NCBI RefSeq assembly: GCF_003206695.1
Contig: NZ_PZJN01000003.1
Location: 269,323-333,322 of the forward strand
From: Salinicola halophyticus
GTDB lineage: Bacteria > Pseudomonadota > Gammaproteobacteria > Pseudomonadales > Halomonadaceae
Direction of reading: 5' to 3'
Length of the DNA: 64,000 bases
The notes beneath the pieces were generated by a model. It had not been told where the DNA came from, searched no databases, and saw only the letters and a list, made by a program, of their open reading frames with translations. The position numbers and the translations under genes were made by a program. Positions 29,302-38,838 of the stretch are shown one piece after another (position 1 is the stretch's first letter; the number at the start of each line of letters is the position of its first letter).

Positions 29302-30732
29302 ATGGCAGACATGAGCTGGCTGATCGGTATGTTTCTGTTCGTATCCCATGTCGCAGGCATCATCACCGCGGTGGTAGCGCTGATGTCGAGTCGCACCTCT
29401 CAAGGGGCGGTCGCCTGGATCGTTACCCTGGTCAGCTTTCCCTACATTGCGGTCCCGATCTTCTGGACGTTCGGTAGGCCTCGATTCTATGGCTACGTCT
29501 CTGCGCGGGGTGAACGCGATACCGTGCTCCGCCAGGTACTGCAGCGGTATCGTCCGCATATGGAATCCTACGTGTCCCGGCCCGAGGCCGTCAGCGGACG
29601 CATTCGCGCTGTCGAGGCATTGGCGAAAATGCCGATGACTCGCGGCAATCGGGCGGATCTGCTCATCGATGGCGAAGCCACGTTCGATAGTCTGTTCGAA
29701 GGCATCGATCGAGCCGAAGAGTACATCCTGGTTCAATTCTTTATCGTCCGCGCTGACGAGATCGGCATGGCTTTCAAGCGCAAGCTCATCCATCAGGCCG
29801 AACATGGCGTCAATGTCTACTTTCTGTACGACGAGATCGGCAGTCGTGGGCTCCCCGGCGGATATCTGCGCGACCTCGAAGAGGCGGGAGCTCGAGTATC
29901 GGCTTTCAACTCTTCGCGTGGCTGGCGACATCGCTTCCAGATCAATTTCCGCAACCATCGCAAGATCGTGGTGGTCGACGGCCGGGAAGGCTGGACCGGC
30001 GGTCTCAATGTCGCTGACGAATATCTCGGCCGGGTCGAGCGGTACGGTCAATGGCGTGATACCCATCTCAAGCTCCAGGGCCCGAGCGTGTTGGCACTAC
30101 AGGAGGCTTTCTGGGAAGACTGGTACTGGGCGACGGGGGATATTCTGGCACTAGGCTGGAAGCCTCAGCCGGCGCCCGGGGCGTCACAGCATGTGGCAAT
30201 CGTGCCCTCCGGGCCTGCCGACGGTCGGGAAACCGCCAGTTTGCTGGTTCAGCATGCCATGCACGGTGCCCGACACCGACTCTGGGTTACCAGTCCGTAC
30301 TTCGTGCCCGATCACGGTGTGCAGGATGCGCTGGTTCTGGCTGCCTTGCGCGGGGTGGATGTTCGGGTGCTGATTCCCGAGCGTCCGGATCATCTGCTGG
30401 TCTTCCTTTCGGCGTTTGCGTTCCTGCCGGAAATGATTCGGGCAGGGGTAAAAATATACCGTTATCAACCCGGTTTTTTACACCAAAAGGTCCTGCTGGT
30501 GGATGACCACACGGCGATGGTAGGAACCGTCAATCTCGATAATCGGTCTTTCAGGCTCAATTTCGAAGTGACAGCCTATATTCCCGACAAGGCATTCGCT
30601 GCCACGGTCATCGATATGCTCGAGCAGGATTTCGCCAATAGCCGGCAAGTCAGCCAGCGCGAACTTTCCGACCGACCGTTGTGGCGCAAAGTAGTATCGC
30701 GGGCCACCTATCTGCTGTCGCCCATCCAATGA
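29302..30732 (+). CDS. cls: Cardiolipin synthase (ClsA type)
   Basis: Inner-membrane phospholipase-D-family enzyme that condenses two phosphatidylglycerols into cardiolipin. 476 residues with two N-terminal membrane helices (about 5-27 and 37-58) and two HKD motifs: NHRKIVVVDGREGWTGG and HQKVLLVDDHTAMVGT. Stands alone downstream of the fumarase terminator. A G-rich ribosome-binding site (GGGGGAAG) precedes ATG 29302; ATG 29311 is an alternative three codons on. Cardiolipin level is a known component of osmotic adaptation. Confidence 0.95.
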   Translation: MADMSWLIGMFLFVSHVAGIITAVVALMSSRTSQGAVAWIVTLVSFPYIAVPIFWTFGRPRFYGYVSARGERDTVLRQVLQRYRPHMESYVSRPEAVSGRIRAVEALAKMPMTRGNRADLLIDGEATFDSLFEGIDRAEEYILVQFFIVRADEIGMAFKRKLIHQAEHGVNVYFLYDEIGSRGLPGGYLRDLEEAGARVSAFNSSRGWRHRFQINFRNHRKIVVVDGREGWTGGLNVADEYLGRVERYGQWRDTHLKLQGPSVLALQEAFWEDWYWATGDILALGWKPQPAPGASQHVAIVPSGPADGRETASLLVQHAMHGARHRLWVTSPYFVPDHGVQDALVLAALRGVDVRVLIPERPDHLLVFLSAFAFLPEMIRAGVKIYRYQPGFLHQKVLLVDDHTAMVGTVNLDNRSFRLNFEVTAYIPDKAFAATVIDMLEQDFANSRQVSQRELSDRPLWRKVVSRATYLLSPIQ

Positions 30733-30823
30733 CGAGACAACGTATTTTGCACTCATGGCACAAGATATCGCACCGCAGGTCGTGCGCAGATCGCGCCGAG
30801 ACTAGAGATGTCAGGGGGCTTCA

Positions 30824-31741
30824 TTGAATCTGGAAACCAAATGGCTCGAGGACTTCGTCGCCTTGTCCAACACGCGCAGTTTTTCGGCCTCCGCGCGCCA
30901 GAGACATGTGACGCAGCCTGCCTTCAGTCGGCGCATCCGCTCGTTGGAACAGGCGGTCGGGGCGACGCTGGTAGATCGTTCGACAACCCCTGTGAGTCTG
31001 ACGCCGGAAGGACAGCTCTTCCTGGTGACCGCGAGAAACATGGTCGAGCAGCTCAGCGATAGCCTGGCCCATCTCCGCGGTCTGGCGATGGACAACGAGG
31101 CCCTGGATATCGTTGCCGCACACTCGCTGGCGCTGGCATTCTATCCGCCCTGGATATCACGCCTGCAAAAGGGCGTCGGCGAGCTGCCGACGCGCCTGGT
31201 GGCGATGAACGTCGGCGATGCCATTCATGTGCTGCGCGAAGGCAATTGCGATCTGATGCTGGCGTATCACGATCCTTACGCCACCATGCAGCTAGACGCC
31301 GAGATATTTCCATCGTTTTCGATCGGCCAGGTCAAGATGGTTGCGGTCAGCGTGCCGGACGCCGACGGCGCGCCGAAATTTTCGTTCGATGATGAGGGGG
31401 CGATTCCTTTTCTTTCCTACACACAAGGCGCCTTTCTCGGTCGCAGCGTACGGATGCTGCTCAAGAACGAGCCGGGACGCATGCGCCTGAAGACCGTCTA
31501 CGAAACGGCCATGGCCGAAGGGCTGAAAGGGATGGCGCTGCAGGGATTTGGTCTGGCCTGGATTCCGGATTTCTGTATTCGTGACGAACTGGCCAACGGC
31601 AGGCTGGTTCGCGCGGCTGCCGAAAACTGGGACATCCCGCTGGAAATTCGCCTCTATCGCTGCTCGCTGGTGCACAAGCCCGGGGTCGAGAAACTCTGGC
31701 GACGCATGATGAAGCTCCCCAGCGATTTCTTGCGTGCATGA
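30824..31741 (+). CDS. LysR-family regulator, HypT-like
   Basis: 305-residue LysR regulator with N-terminal helix-turn-helix (SFSASARQRHVTQPAFSRRIRSLE split over residues about 19-42) and effector domain. The N-terminus WLEDFVALSNTRSFSASA and the QPAFSRRI recognition helix resemble E. coli HypT (YjiE), the hypochlorite-responsive regulator; this is family resemblance, not proof of the same signal. Proposed start is TTG 30824 after AGGGGG. It is followed, after about 150 bases, by a YihY-acylphosphatase pair. A second regulator of the same subgroup is at the other end of the window. Confidence 0.88.
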   Translation: MNLETKWLEDFVALSNTRSFSASARQRHVTQPAFSRRIRSLEQAVGATLVDRSTTPVSLTPEGQLFLVTARNMVEQLSDSLAHLRGLAMDNEALDIVAAHSLALAFYPPWISRLQKGVGELPTRLVAMNVGDAIHVLREGNCDLMLAYHDPYATMQLDAEIFPSFSIGQVKMVAVSVPDADGAPKFSFDDEGAIPFLSYTQGAFLGRSVRMLLKNEPGRMRLKTVYETAMAEGLKGMALQGFGLAWIPDFCIRDELANGRLVRAAAENWDIPLEIRLYRCSLVHKPGVEKLWRRMMKLPSDFLRA

Positions 31742-31897
31742 GCGATATCAGCAGCGCCTCAGGCAGGATATCGGCGGATTGTCGTCTAGACTGCTGATAA
31801 CTCGAGAAAGCGTCATTGCCGATCGATTTCCCTAGGTGTGCTTCTGCCACGGACGGTGGCAGCCAGCAACGAGGAATCCAACTATAAGGAACGCTAC

Positions 31898-32890
31898 GTG
31901 AGAGCCTCTTTTTCCAATGTCGTCCCTTTCCTGAAGTACTGGACTGCCATCGTGCGCGACTCGATCAAGCTGTGGCTCGATCGCAACGCCTTCAGCTATG
32001 CCGGATCGCTGGCCTTCTACACGCTGTTTTCCTTGGCACCCACGATCATTATCGCCGTCACGGTCGTCGGGCTGTGGCTGGGCGAGGACGCCGCTCGTGG
32101 CGAAATCGCGACCCGCCTGCAGGACACCCTGGGGCCAGCGGCGGCCACCGCAATCGAGGATGCCGTGGCGCAGTCCAGTATTCAGGCTTCCGGCATTCTG
32201 CCCACACTGGCCGGTGTCGTCACATTGGTGATCGGGGCCACTACGGTCTTCGGGCAGATGCAGTTTTCGCTCAATACCATCTGGGGCGTAGCGCCCAATC
32301 CCGATCGCAACAGCATCGTGCTGTTCGCCAAGAAGCGCCTGCTGTCGATGGCAGTCGTACTGGCCATCGGCTTCGTTCTGCTGGTCTCGCTGGTGCTGGG
32401 CGTCATACTAAGAACGACGTTCAGCTACGCGGGAGACTGGGTGCCGGGGAGCGCCTTCCTGCTCGATGGAGCGGAGTTCCTGTTGTCCATCGTCGTGGTG
32501 ACACTCTTTTTCGCGGCGATCTTCAAGGTGCTGCCGGACGTGGTGCTGTCTTACCGCGATGTGCTACTCGGCGCTCTGGTAACGGCAGTACTGTTCATCA
32601 TCGGCAGGAATGCGATTGCCGCCTATCTGGCCCATACCGCGACGGCATCGACCTATGGTGCCGCCGGCTCTGTGGTATTGGTGCTGCTATGGGTCTATTA
32701 CTCATCGCTGATTCTACTGTTCGGGGCGGCGTTCACGCGCACCCACACGGTCGCCAAGGGGCAGCGTATCGTTCCGCGTAACACGGCGGTACTGATTCGC
32801 CATGAAGTGATTCGAAAGGAGACACCGGATGACCCATCGAACGATCAAGGCGTGGGTGAGCGGAAGAGTTCAGGGCGTCAGCTATCGTGA
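31898..32890 (+). CDS. YihY/BrkB family inner-membrane protein
   Basis: About 330-residue polytopic protein with six predicted helices and the conserved N-terminal WLDRNAFSYAGSLAFYTLFSLAPTI (split: FSYAGSLAFYTLFSLAP) motif of the YihY family (formerly misnamed RNase BN). Function in the family is not firmly established. GTG 31898 has AGGA 8 bases upstream and starts just before the first conserved block; an earlier GTG at 31838 adds 20 residues without a ribosome-binding site. Its end overlaps the acylphosphatase gene by 62 bases. Confidence 0.85.
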   Translation: MRASFSNVVPFLKYWTAIVRDSIKLWLDRNAFSYAGSLAFYTLFSLAPTIIIAVTVVGLWLGEDAARGEIATRLQDTLGPAAATAIEDAVAQSSIQASGILPTLAGVVTLVIGATTVFGQMQFSLNTIWGVAPNPDRNSIVLFAKKRLLSMAVVLAIGFVLLVSLVLGVILRTTFSYAGDWVPGSAFLLDGAEFLLSIVVVTLFFAAIFKVLPDVVLSYRDVLLGALVTAVLFIIGRNAIAAYLAHTATASTYGAAGSVVLVLLWVYYSSLILLFGAAFTRTHTVAKGQRIVPRNTAVLIRHEVIRKETPDDPSNDQGVGERKSSGRQLS

Positions 32891-33101
32891 GCACGTACGG
32901 CGGCACGCCGAGCGCTGGGGTATCACCGGCCATGCGCTCAACCTAGAGGACGGACGTGTCGAGGTCGTCGCCTGCGGCGAAGCGACCGCCGTTGCCGAAC
33001 TGATCGACCGGCTGTGGGAAGGCTCCCCGGCGGCGGACGTCAGCGACGTCAGTGTCGAGGAAGCGACGCTCGTTGCACCGGCAAGTTTCACGACTTACTA
33101 G
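32829..33101 (+). CDS. acyP: Acylphosphatase
   Basis: 90-residue cytosolic enzyme that hydrolyses acyl phosphates such as acetyl phosphate or carbamoyl phosphate. The catalytic pair R20 (GRVQGVSYR) and N38 (HALNLEDGRVEV) is present. It overlaps the YihY gene by 62 bases in another frame, indicating cotranscription; AAGGAG lies about 7 bases before the ATG. Confidence 0.94.
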   Translation: MTHRTIKAWVSGRVQGVSYREHVRRHAERWGITGHALNLEDGRVEVVACGEATAVAELIDRLWEGSPAADVSDVSVEEATLVAPASFTTY

Positions 33102-33200
33102 ACTCACGCTTCGCTGAGTCACCTGGGGTGAATCCTCGAGGTGAATACACGGTTCATTGAGCTTACGACTCACACGTCCACGGCCCGAGGAACCAACGCT

Positions 33201-33231
33201 ATCGCCCGACCGTTGTAGGCGATCGGGCGAT
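33201..33231. terminator. Inverted repeat between convergent genes, weak terminator candidate
   Basis: ATCGCCCGA (33201-33209) and TCGGGCGAT (33223-33231) with a 13-base loop, between acylphosphatase and the convergent nucleoside hydrolase. No T-tract on either side, so termination is uncertain. Confidence 0.4.
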
Positions 33232-33267
33232 GGGGTCCTGAGATGATTTACCACGATCCGGGAACGC

Positions 33268-34224
33268 TCAGGGCGAAGGGTGAGCTGTCAGTGTCTCGAC
33301 GATCCAATCGATCACGCCCGGGCCGTTGGCATTCATGCAGACATCCGCCGGCGTGCCGTGGGACCAGCGTGGATCGACGAATTCGCGTGACTCCGGCGCC
33401 ATTAATGTCTGTCCTTCGGCCAGGCCGTCGGTCACCACGCTCAAGTATCCCCGTTCGACGCTGAACAGATCGGGACGCAGCAGCCAGACTAGCGCGCAGC
33501 TATCGTGCGGGCAGCAGCCATCGATACCCAGCGCCTGCTGGTAGAAGTTTCGGTAGAACGCGTAGCTTTCACCCAGCACCTTCCCCAGCGCGCCTTGAGC
33601 CTCGACGATCCGCGCCATGCTCCGCGGATCCAGCACGCAGCGGTGAGTCGCATCCAGCCCGACCAGCGTCAATGGCCAGCTCGCTTCCAGCACCTTGGCA
33701 GCCGCGTGCGGGTCGTTGAAGATGTTGGCTTCGGCCACCGGCGTCACATTGCCGCCTTCCCGGATCGACCCGCCCATCACCACGACTCGTTTGACCTTGT
33801 CGACCAAACCGGGATCGAGCTGCAGCGCGGCGGCGAGATTGCCCAGCGGGCCGACGGCGACCAGCACCACCTCGCCGGGGCGGGCGTTGACCTGATCGAC
33901 GATGAACTGCGCCGCACTCTGCTTCAGGGCCTGAGTCCCGATAGGCGGCAGTGAAATATCGCCCAGGCCGTTGTCGCCATGAATATGGCCCGGCGGCGGG
34001 TTCTTGGTCTTCACCAGCGGCCCGGCGGCGCCCTGGGCAACCGGAATCGATTGCCCGGCCAGCTCGGCCAGCAGCAACGCATTATGGGTCGCGACTTCGA
34101 TCGTGACGTTGCCGAAAGTCGTTGTCAGACCCAGCAGTTCGATGTCGGGATGGGCGAGGGCGATGGCGATCGCCTGGGCGTCGTCGACACCCGGATCGGT
34201 ATCGAAAATAATCGGAGTTGGCAT
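33268..34224 (-). CDS. Nucleoside hydrolase (inosine-uridine preferring family)
   Basis: 318-residue Ca2+-dependent N-ribohydrolase that releases ribose and free base from nucleosides. The metal/ribose motif DTDPGVDDA (residues 8-16) and the NIFNDPHAA block are intact, along with a C-terminal histidine region. ATG 34224 has AGGA about 8 bases upstream. It follows a ribokinase gene on the same strand after an 88-base gap with a small hairpin (34256-34277), so ribose released here can be phosphorylated by its neighbour. Confidence 0.93.
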   Translation of the reverse strand: MPTPIIFDTDPGVDDAQAIAIALAHPDIELLGLTTTFGNVTIEVATHNALLLAELAGQSIPVAQGAAGPLVKTKNPPPGHIHGDNGLGDISLPPIGTQALKQSAAQFIVDQVNARPGEVVLVAVGPLGNLAAALQLDPGLVDKVKRVVVMGGSIREGGNVTPVAEANIFNDPHAAAKVLEASWPLTLVGLDATHRCVLDPRSMARIVEAQGALGKVLGESYAFYRNFYQQALGIDGCCPHDSCALVWLLRPDLFSVERGYLSVVTDGLAEGQTLMAPESREFVDPRWSHGTPADVCMNANGPGVIDWIVETLTAHPSP

Positions 34225-34312
34225 GATGAATTCCTGCATGGCAATTCAGTTGGCATGACCGGACGCAAGACCGGTCACTCGGAAGCGATACGGCGATCGA
34301 CGTGTCAGCCGA

Positions 34313-35257
34313 TCAGGGCGCGAGGCGTTCGAGCGCAAGCGTGGGCCATTCCTTAAGCGCGGATTCGACGGTCTCGGCGGTGGGAATACTCGGCTCGGCG
34401 CCGGCCTGCTGCACGCACAGTGCCGACGCCGTCGTCGCCAGACGCAGGGCCTGCTCGATCTCGTCGCCACGCTGTCGCGCGGCCATGAAGTAACCGATAA
34501 AGGTATCGCCGGCGGCCGTGGTGTCGACGGCCTCGACCGCGTGCGCCGCCATGGTGAGACGTGTGCCCCGATACTGATGACAGACGCCATCGCCGCCAAG
34601 TGTGAGTACGATCTCGACGGCAGGGAGGCGCGCCGCGAGGGCATCGAGTAGCGCATCGACGTTGGCCGTTTCCGGTTGCTCGACCAGTGCCGCGGCCTCG
34701 CCACGATTGAGGAACAGAATCCGGCATAGCTCCAGCGGCAGATCGGGTACGTCAGCGGACAGCGGCGCCGGATTGAAGGCGATCGATAAATCGCTGTCTG
34801 CCGCCAGACGCAGCATCGACTCCGCGGCGTTGCACTCGTTCTGCATCAAGACCCAGCTGCCCGTGTGTGCCGAGCCGACCAGCGTCTTCAGCCGGGCCTC
34901 GTCGAAACCGTGGTTGGCCCCGGGGTGGAGAATGATCGCGTTCTCGCCGGCATCGTCGACCTGGATCAACGCGTGACCGCTGGCGCCGGCCGTCAGTTCG
35001 ACGTCCTGAATATCGACGCCGGCGTCGCCAAGCGCCCCCAGGGCCCAGCGGTCGCTCTCGCCCAGACGCCCCCAGTGGGCGACGTTTCCGCCGGCACGCG
35101 CCAGCGCCAACGATTGATTGGCACCCTTGCCGCCGAGCACCTGGCTCAGGCTGGTACTGGCCAAGGTCTCGCCGGGACGCACCAGGTGGGGAACCCGGTA
35201 GACGTAATCGATGTTGATGGAGCCGTAGTTGTAAATCTTCGGTGTGTCTCGTGGCAT
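34313..35257 (-). CDS. rbsK: Ribokinase-like PfkB carbohydrate kinase
   Basis: 314-residue PfkB-family kinase, probably ATP-dependent phosphorylation of ribose to ribose 5-phosphate. Signature 1 GGKGANQSLALARAGG (near residue 42) and signature 2 DTTAAGDTFIGYFMA (near residue 247, with the catalytic Asp) are complete. Middle gene of a three-gene minus-strand set with nucleoside hydrolase (downstream) and a 2-hydroxyacid dehydrogenase (upstream, 10-base gap). The name rbsK rests on context and family; other PfkB substrates are possible. Confidence 0.85.
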   Translation of the reverse strand: MPRDTPKIYNYGSINIDYVYRVPHLVRPGETLASTSLSQVLGGKGANQSLALARAGGNVAHWGRLGESDRWALGALGDAGVDIQDVELTAGASGHALIQVDDAGENAIILHPGANHGFDEARLKTLVGSAHTGSWVLMQNECNAAESMLRLAADSDLSIAFNPAPLSADVPDLPLELCRILFLNRGEAAALVEQPETANVDALLDALAARLPAVEIVLTLGGDGVCHQYRGTRLTMAAHAVEAVDTTAAGDTFIGYFMAARQRGDEIEQALRLATTASALCVQQAGAEPSIPTAETVESALKEWPTLALERLAP

Positions 35258-35267
35258 CTCGTCTCTC

Positions 35268-36200
35268 CTAGCCCAACCAGCCGCGCAGATTGTCCGCCGT
35301 CAATTCGACGACTCGCTGACGCGCTTCCGGCGTGATCCAGGCATTGTGCGGCGTCACGATCAGATTGAGCGGCTCGGTCAGGGCGTCAAGCAGCGGGTGT
35401 CCATCACGGGGCGGTTCGCTGGGCAGGCTGTCGACAGCCAGCCCGCCCAAACGACGCTCGCGCAGTGCGGCAAGCGCAGCGTCCTCGTCGATGATGCCGC
35501 CCCGGGCGCAGTTGATCAGCAGCGCATCGGGTTTCATCATCGCTAGCGCCTCGCCATCGATGAGACCGCGAGTCGCCTCCGTCAGCGGGCAGTGCAGGCT
35601 CAGGATATCGGCCTCGCCGAGCAGCGTCGCCAATGCCGGTCGCGAATCATCAGCTTCACTGCCTGGGCGAGCGGAGAACGTCACGCGCATGCCGAAGGCT
35701 TCTCCCAGCTTGGCAACGGCGGTACCCAGAACGCCGCTGCCGACGATCACCAGATGCTTGCCGGCCAACTGCAGCGTGCGATGATCGAGCAGACAGAAGA
35801 TATCGCTACGCTGCCAGGCTCCGGATTGCACCTCGTTCTGATAGCGCGGCAGTCTCGCCGCCAGGGCCAGAATCAACATCAGCGTGTGCTGGGCGACGCT
35901 GGCCGTGCCGTAGGCCGCCACATTACGCACCACGATGCCGCGGCGCTCGGCGGCGGCCATGTCGATATTGTTGGTGCCGGTGGCCAGCACGCAGATCAGT
36001 TTCAGCGCGGGAAGGGACTCGATCAGTTCGGCATCGAGAACGACCTTATTGGTGAGGGCTACCGTCGCGCCCTCGAGTCGTTCCCGAGTCTGATCCGGAG
36101 CGGTAAGACGATGAATGTCGAGATCGTCGACGAGGGTGCGGATGGGGCCGAGATCGATATCGTCCCCCAGTGAAGCGGCGTCCAGAAGTACGGCTTTCAT
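35268..36200 (-). CDS. D-2-hydroxyacid dehydrogenase (hydroxypyruvate reductase/glycerate dehydrogenase-like)
   Basis: 310-residue NAD(P)-dependent oxidoreductase. The Rossmann motif is VIVGSGVLGTAVAKLG; the catalytic Arg is in NCARGGIIDE, Glu in the SLPSEPP region and His in TPHNAWITPEAR. Layout resembles hydroxypyruvate/glycerate reductases. ATG 36200 has a GGAAAAGAAG purine-rich ribosome-binding site; the frame extends 19 codons further upstream without support. First gene of the hydrolase-kinase set; why a 2-ketoacid reductase belongs to nucleoside salvage is unclear. Confidence 0.88.
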   Translation of the reverse strand: MKAVLLDAASLGDDIDLGPIRTLVDDLDIHRLTAPDQTRERLEGATVALTNKVVLDAELIESLPALKLICVLATGTNNIDMAAAERRGIVVRNVAAYGTASVAQHTLMLILALAARLPRYQNEVQSGAWQRSDIFCLLDHRTLQLAGKHLVIVGSGVLGTAVAKLGEAFGMRVTFSARPGSEADDSRPALATLLGEADILSLHCPLTEATRGLIDGEALAMMKPDALLINCARGGIIDEDAALAALRERRLGGLAVDSLPSEPPRDGHPLLDALTEPLNLIVTPHNAWITPEARQRVVELTADNLRGWLG

Positions 36201-36546
36201 GCTTCTTTTCCTTATCTCTTGCGGGTCTCTCTGCGGTCTCGGGCGCTGTCGTATCACGATTGCTGCGTGCGAACGACGACATCGGCGTTATCAGCCGGTA
36301 ATATTGCCCGCGACCGGCTGCTGCGCGCTATACTATGCGGCTTTCCTGCCCGGCTTGGAAAGGGTCGGTACGTCACCGCTCGGGCTGGGCGTCGAGAACA
36401 TTCTCGCCGCCGCGCCGGCGGGAAACAGATAAGCGGGACTAGACAAACAGCTGGCGCCAGGCCGACAACCGGGTGGCGCCCGGATAACGCAAGGAAGTCG
36501 CCCATAGCGGGGCCTAGGCTTCCCGTAGCCAGAGAGTGATCAATCC
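36201..36546. other. Divergent intergenic region, dehydrogenase / fmdB
   Basis: 346 bases. A possible promoter for fmdB-aspS is TTGCCC (36304-36309) with TATACT (36329-36334), spacing 19, which is longer than ideal. No coding frame with family resemblance and no binding motif that I recognise for the nucleoside-salvage genes. Confidence 0.4.
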
Positions 36547-36840
36547 ATGCCCATTTACGAATATGAGTGCAAGGCTTGCGGCCATCGTCTGGAGAAGCTT
36601 CAGAAGATCAGCGCGCCGCCGTTGAAGGATTGCCCGACCTGCGAGCGCCCGGAACTCTCTCGCCTGGTGTCGGCGGCCGGTTTCAGGCTGGCCGGCGGCG
36701 GCTGGTATGAAACCGATTTCAAATCGGGCAGCAAGAAGAATCTCGTCGGTGACGCCGCCAAGCCGGCTTCGTCGAGCGAAAGTGGCAGCAAGTCGACAGG
36801 CGAAAGCAAATCGAGCGGTGAGAGCAAAGCGTCTGCCTGA
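36547..36840 (+). CDS. FmdB family zinc-ribbon protein
   Basis: 97-residue protein with an N-terminal FmdB/CxxC regulatory-type zinc ribbon: [16 protein letters not shown] with CxxC at about 8-11 and a second pair CPTC at about 30-33, followed by a Ser/Lys/Gly-rich low-complexity tail (residues about 72-97, [16 protein letters not shown]). Function of the family is not settled. It precedes aspS by 59 bases, as in other gammaproteobacteria of the Pseudomonas type. Confidence 0.9.
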   Translation: MPIYEYECKACGHRLEKLQKISAPPLKDCPTCERPELSRLVSAAGFRLAGGGWYETDFKSGSKKNLVGDAAKPASSSESGSKSTGESKSSGESKASA

Positions 36841-36850
36841 GTCTTGTCTC

Positions 36851-36895
36851 CACGTTTTTAGGCTTCACATTTTTAAGCTTCACAATTCTAGGATC
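36851..36895. repeat. 15-bp imperfect tandem repeat, 3 copies
   Basis: CACGTTTTTAGGCTT (36851-36865), CACATTTTTAAGCTT (36866-36880) and CACAATTCTAGGATC (36881-36895), filling the fmdB-aspS gap. First two differ at 2 positions; the third is more diverged and supplies the AGGATC before the aspS start. Confidence 0.8.
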
Positions 36896-36899
36896 CAGC

Positions 36900-38681
36900 A
36901 TGCGCAGTCATTATTGCGGCCGATTGAACGAGTCATTGATCGATCACGAAGTCACGCTTTGCGGTTGGGTGCATCGCCGCCGCGACCATGGCGGTGTCAT
37001 TTTCCTCGACATGCGCGATCGTGACGGTATCGCTCAGGTGGTTGTGGATCCCGACACGGCCGAGGCCTTCGCCAATGCCGATCGAGCGCGCAACGAGTAC
37101 GTGCTTCGCATCGTCGGTCGCATTCGCCTGCGTCCGGAAGGCACTCAGAATCCCAACATGCCGACTGGCATGATCGAGGTGCTGGCCAAGCAGGTCGAAG
37201 TCCTCAACACCGCCGCGACACCGCCGTTCCAGCTCGACGAGCACGGCAAGGTGGGCGAAGAGGTGCGGCTCAAGTATCGCTATATCGACCTGCGCCGTCC
37301 GGAGATGATCGAGCGCCTGCGTCTGCGCTCGCGGATCACTCACAGCGTGCGTGCCTATCTCGAGGATCATGGTTTCCTCGATATCGAGACTCCGATCCTG
37401 ACTCGAGCGACGCCGGAAGGGGCGCGGGACTATCTGGTGCCGAGCCGAACCCACGATGGCCACTTCTTCGCGCTGCCACAGTCGCCGCAGCTGTTCAAGC
37501 AGTTGCTGATGGTCTCCGGCTTCGATCGCTACTATCAGATCGCCAAGTGCTTTCGTGACGAGGATCTGCGCGCGGATCGCCAGCCGGAATTCACCCAGAT
37601 CGATATCGAAGCGTCGTTCATCGACGAGCAGGAGATCATGGGCACTACCGAGCAGATGGTACGCCAGCTGTTCCAGGAAGTGCTGGATGTCGACCTGCCG
37701 GCGTTCCCGCGCATGCCCTATAGCGAAGCGATGCAACGCTACGGTTCCGACAAGCCGGATCTGCGCATCCCGCTGGAACTGGTGGATGTCGACGATCTGA
37801 TGCAGTCGGTGGACTTCAAGGTCTTCTCCGGTCCGGCCAAGGCCGATGACGGTCGCGTGGCCGCGCTGAAGGTGAGCGGTGGGGCCAAGCTGTCGCGCAA
37901 GGAGATCGACGAATATACCAAGTTCGTGGGTATCTACGGTGCCAAGGGGCTGGCCTGGATCAAGGTCAACGAGCGCGCCAAGGGGCTCGAGGGGCTGCAG
38001 TCGCCGATCGTCAAGTTCATGGAAGGCATCGTCGAGCAATTGCTGGATCGCGTCGGCGCTGAAGACGGCGATATCATCTTCTTCGGGGCCGACAGAGCGA
38101 AAATCGTCAACGAAGCGATCGGCGCGCTGCGCGTCAAGCTGGGCGGGGACCTCGATCTTTACACGGCCAAGTGGGCGCCGCTGTGGGTCGTCGATTTCCC
38201 GATGTTCGAAGCCGACGATAGCGGCCGCCTGTCGGCACTGCATCATCCGTTTACCGCGCCGTCCTGTTCGTCGGACGAGCTCAAGGCGTCGCCCGCCACG
38301 GCGCTGTCTCGCGCCTATGACATGGTGCTGAACGGCACCGAACTGGGTGGCGGTTCGATCCGTATTCACGATCAGGCCATGCAGCGCGCGGTGTTCGAAG
38401 TGCTGGGTATCGGCAAGGAAGAAGCCGAGGAGAAGTTCGGCTTCCTGCTCGACGCGCTGCAGTACGGTGCGCCGCCGCACGGCGGTCTGGCCTTCGGCCT
38501 CGACCGGCTGGTGATGCTGATGACGGGATCACGGACCATCCGCGACGTCATCGCCTTCCCCAAGACGCAGAGCGCCGCCGACCTGATGACCGACGCGCCC
38601 GGCGAGGTCAGCAGCCAGCAGTTACGCGATCTGCATATCCGTCTGCGCCAGAAAGCGAAGCCCGAAAGCAGCGGCGAATAA
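36900..38681 (+). CDS. aspS: Aspartyl-tRNA synthetase
   Basis: Class II synthetase of 593 residues charging tRNA-Asp (and tRNA-Asn if the enzyme is non-discriminating). N-terminal OB-fold anticodon domain ([13 protein letters not shown]), motif 2 ([18 protein letters not shown]), bacterial GAD insertion (about 290-420) and motif 3 ([13 protein letters not shown]) are present. Cotranscribed with fmdB; a strong terminator follows. In the usual Pseudomonas-type order yebC stands between aspS and ruvC; it is absent here. Confidence 0.98.
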   Translation: MRSHYCGRLNESLIDHEVTLCGWVHRRRDHGGVIFLDMRDRDGIAQVVVDPDTAEAFANADRARNEYVLRIVGRIRLRPEGTQNPNMPTGMIEVLAKQVEVLNTAATPPFQLDEHGKVGEEVRLKYRYIDLRRPEMIERLRLRSRITHSVRAYLEDHGFLDIETPILTRATPEGARDYLVPSRTHDGHFFALPQSPQLFKQLLMVSGFDRYYQIAKCFRDEDLRADRQPEFTQIDIEASFIDEQEIMGTTEQMVRQLFQEVLDVDLPAFPRMPYSEAMQRYGSDKPDLRIPLELVDVDDLMQSVDFKVFSGPAKADDGRVAALKVSGGAKLSRKEIDEYTKFVGIYGAKGLAWIKVNERAKGLEGLQSPIVKFMEGIVEQLLDRVGAEDGDIIFFGADRAKIVNEAIGALRVKLGGDLDLYTAKWAPLWVVDFPMFEADDSGRLSALHHPFTAPSCSSDELKASPATALSRAYDMVLNGTELGGGSIRIHDQAMQRAVFEVLGIGKEEAEEKFGFLLDALQYGAPPHGGLAFGLDRLVMLMTGSRTIRDVIAFPKTQSAADLMTDAPGEVSSQQLRDLHIRLRQKAKPESSGE

Positions 38682-38697
38682 CGGCTTTCGACTTCAC

Positions 38698-38731
38698 ACG
38701 CCGGCGCCCTCAGGGGCGCCGGCGTTGTTTT
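38698..38731 (+). terminator. Rho-independent terminator after aspS
   Basis: 12-bp stem ACGCCGGCGCCC (38698-38709) / GGGCGCCGGCGT (38714-38725), 4-base loop, then TGTTTT. Separates fmdB-aspS from the ruv-tol region. Confidence 0.92.
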
Positions 38732-38838
38732 GGCTGCAGTCGTCCAGGCTCGGCGGTAGTCTGGGACCCCGTGTCGGTGCTGCTCGACGTGGGCAACTTC
38801 ATTACATTCATCGCTGCCAGTCGGGAGGTCATATTTCG

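Noticed and set aside
27576-29396. A 606-codon open frame antisense to the fumarase gene
   Set aside because: Same reasons: full overlap with a complete conserved enzyme gene and no recognisable domain.
36933-38480. A 515-codon minus-strand frame across aspS
   Set aside because: Antisense shadow of a conserved synthetase; composition is typical of a reversed coding frame.
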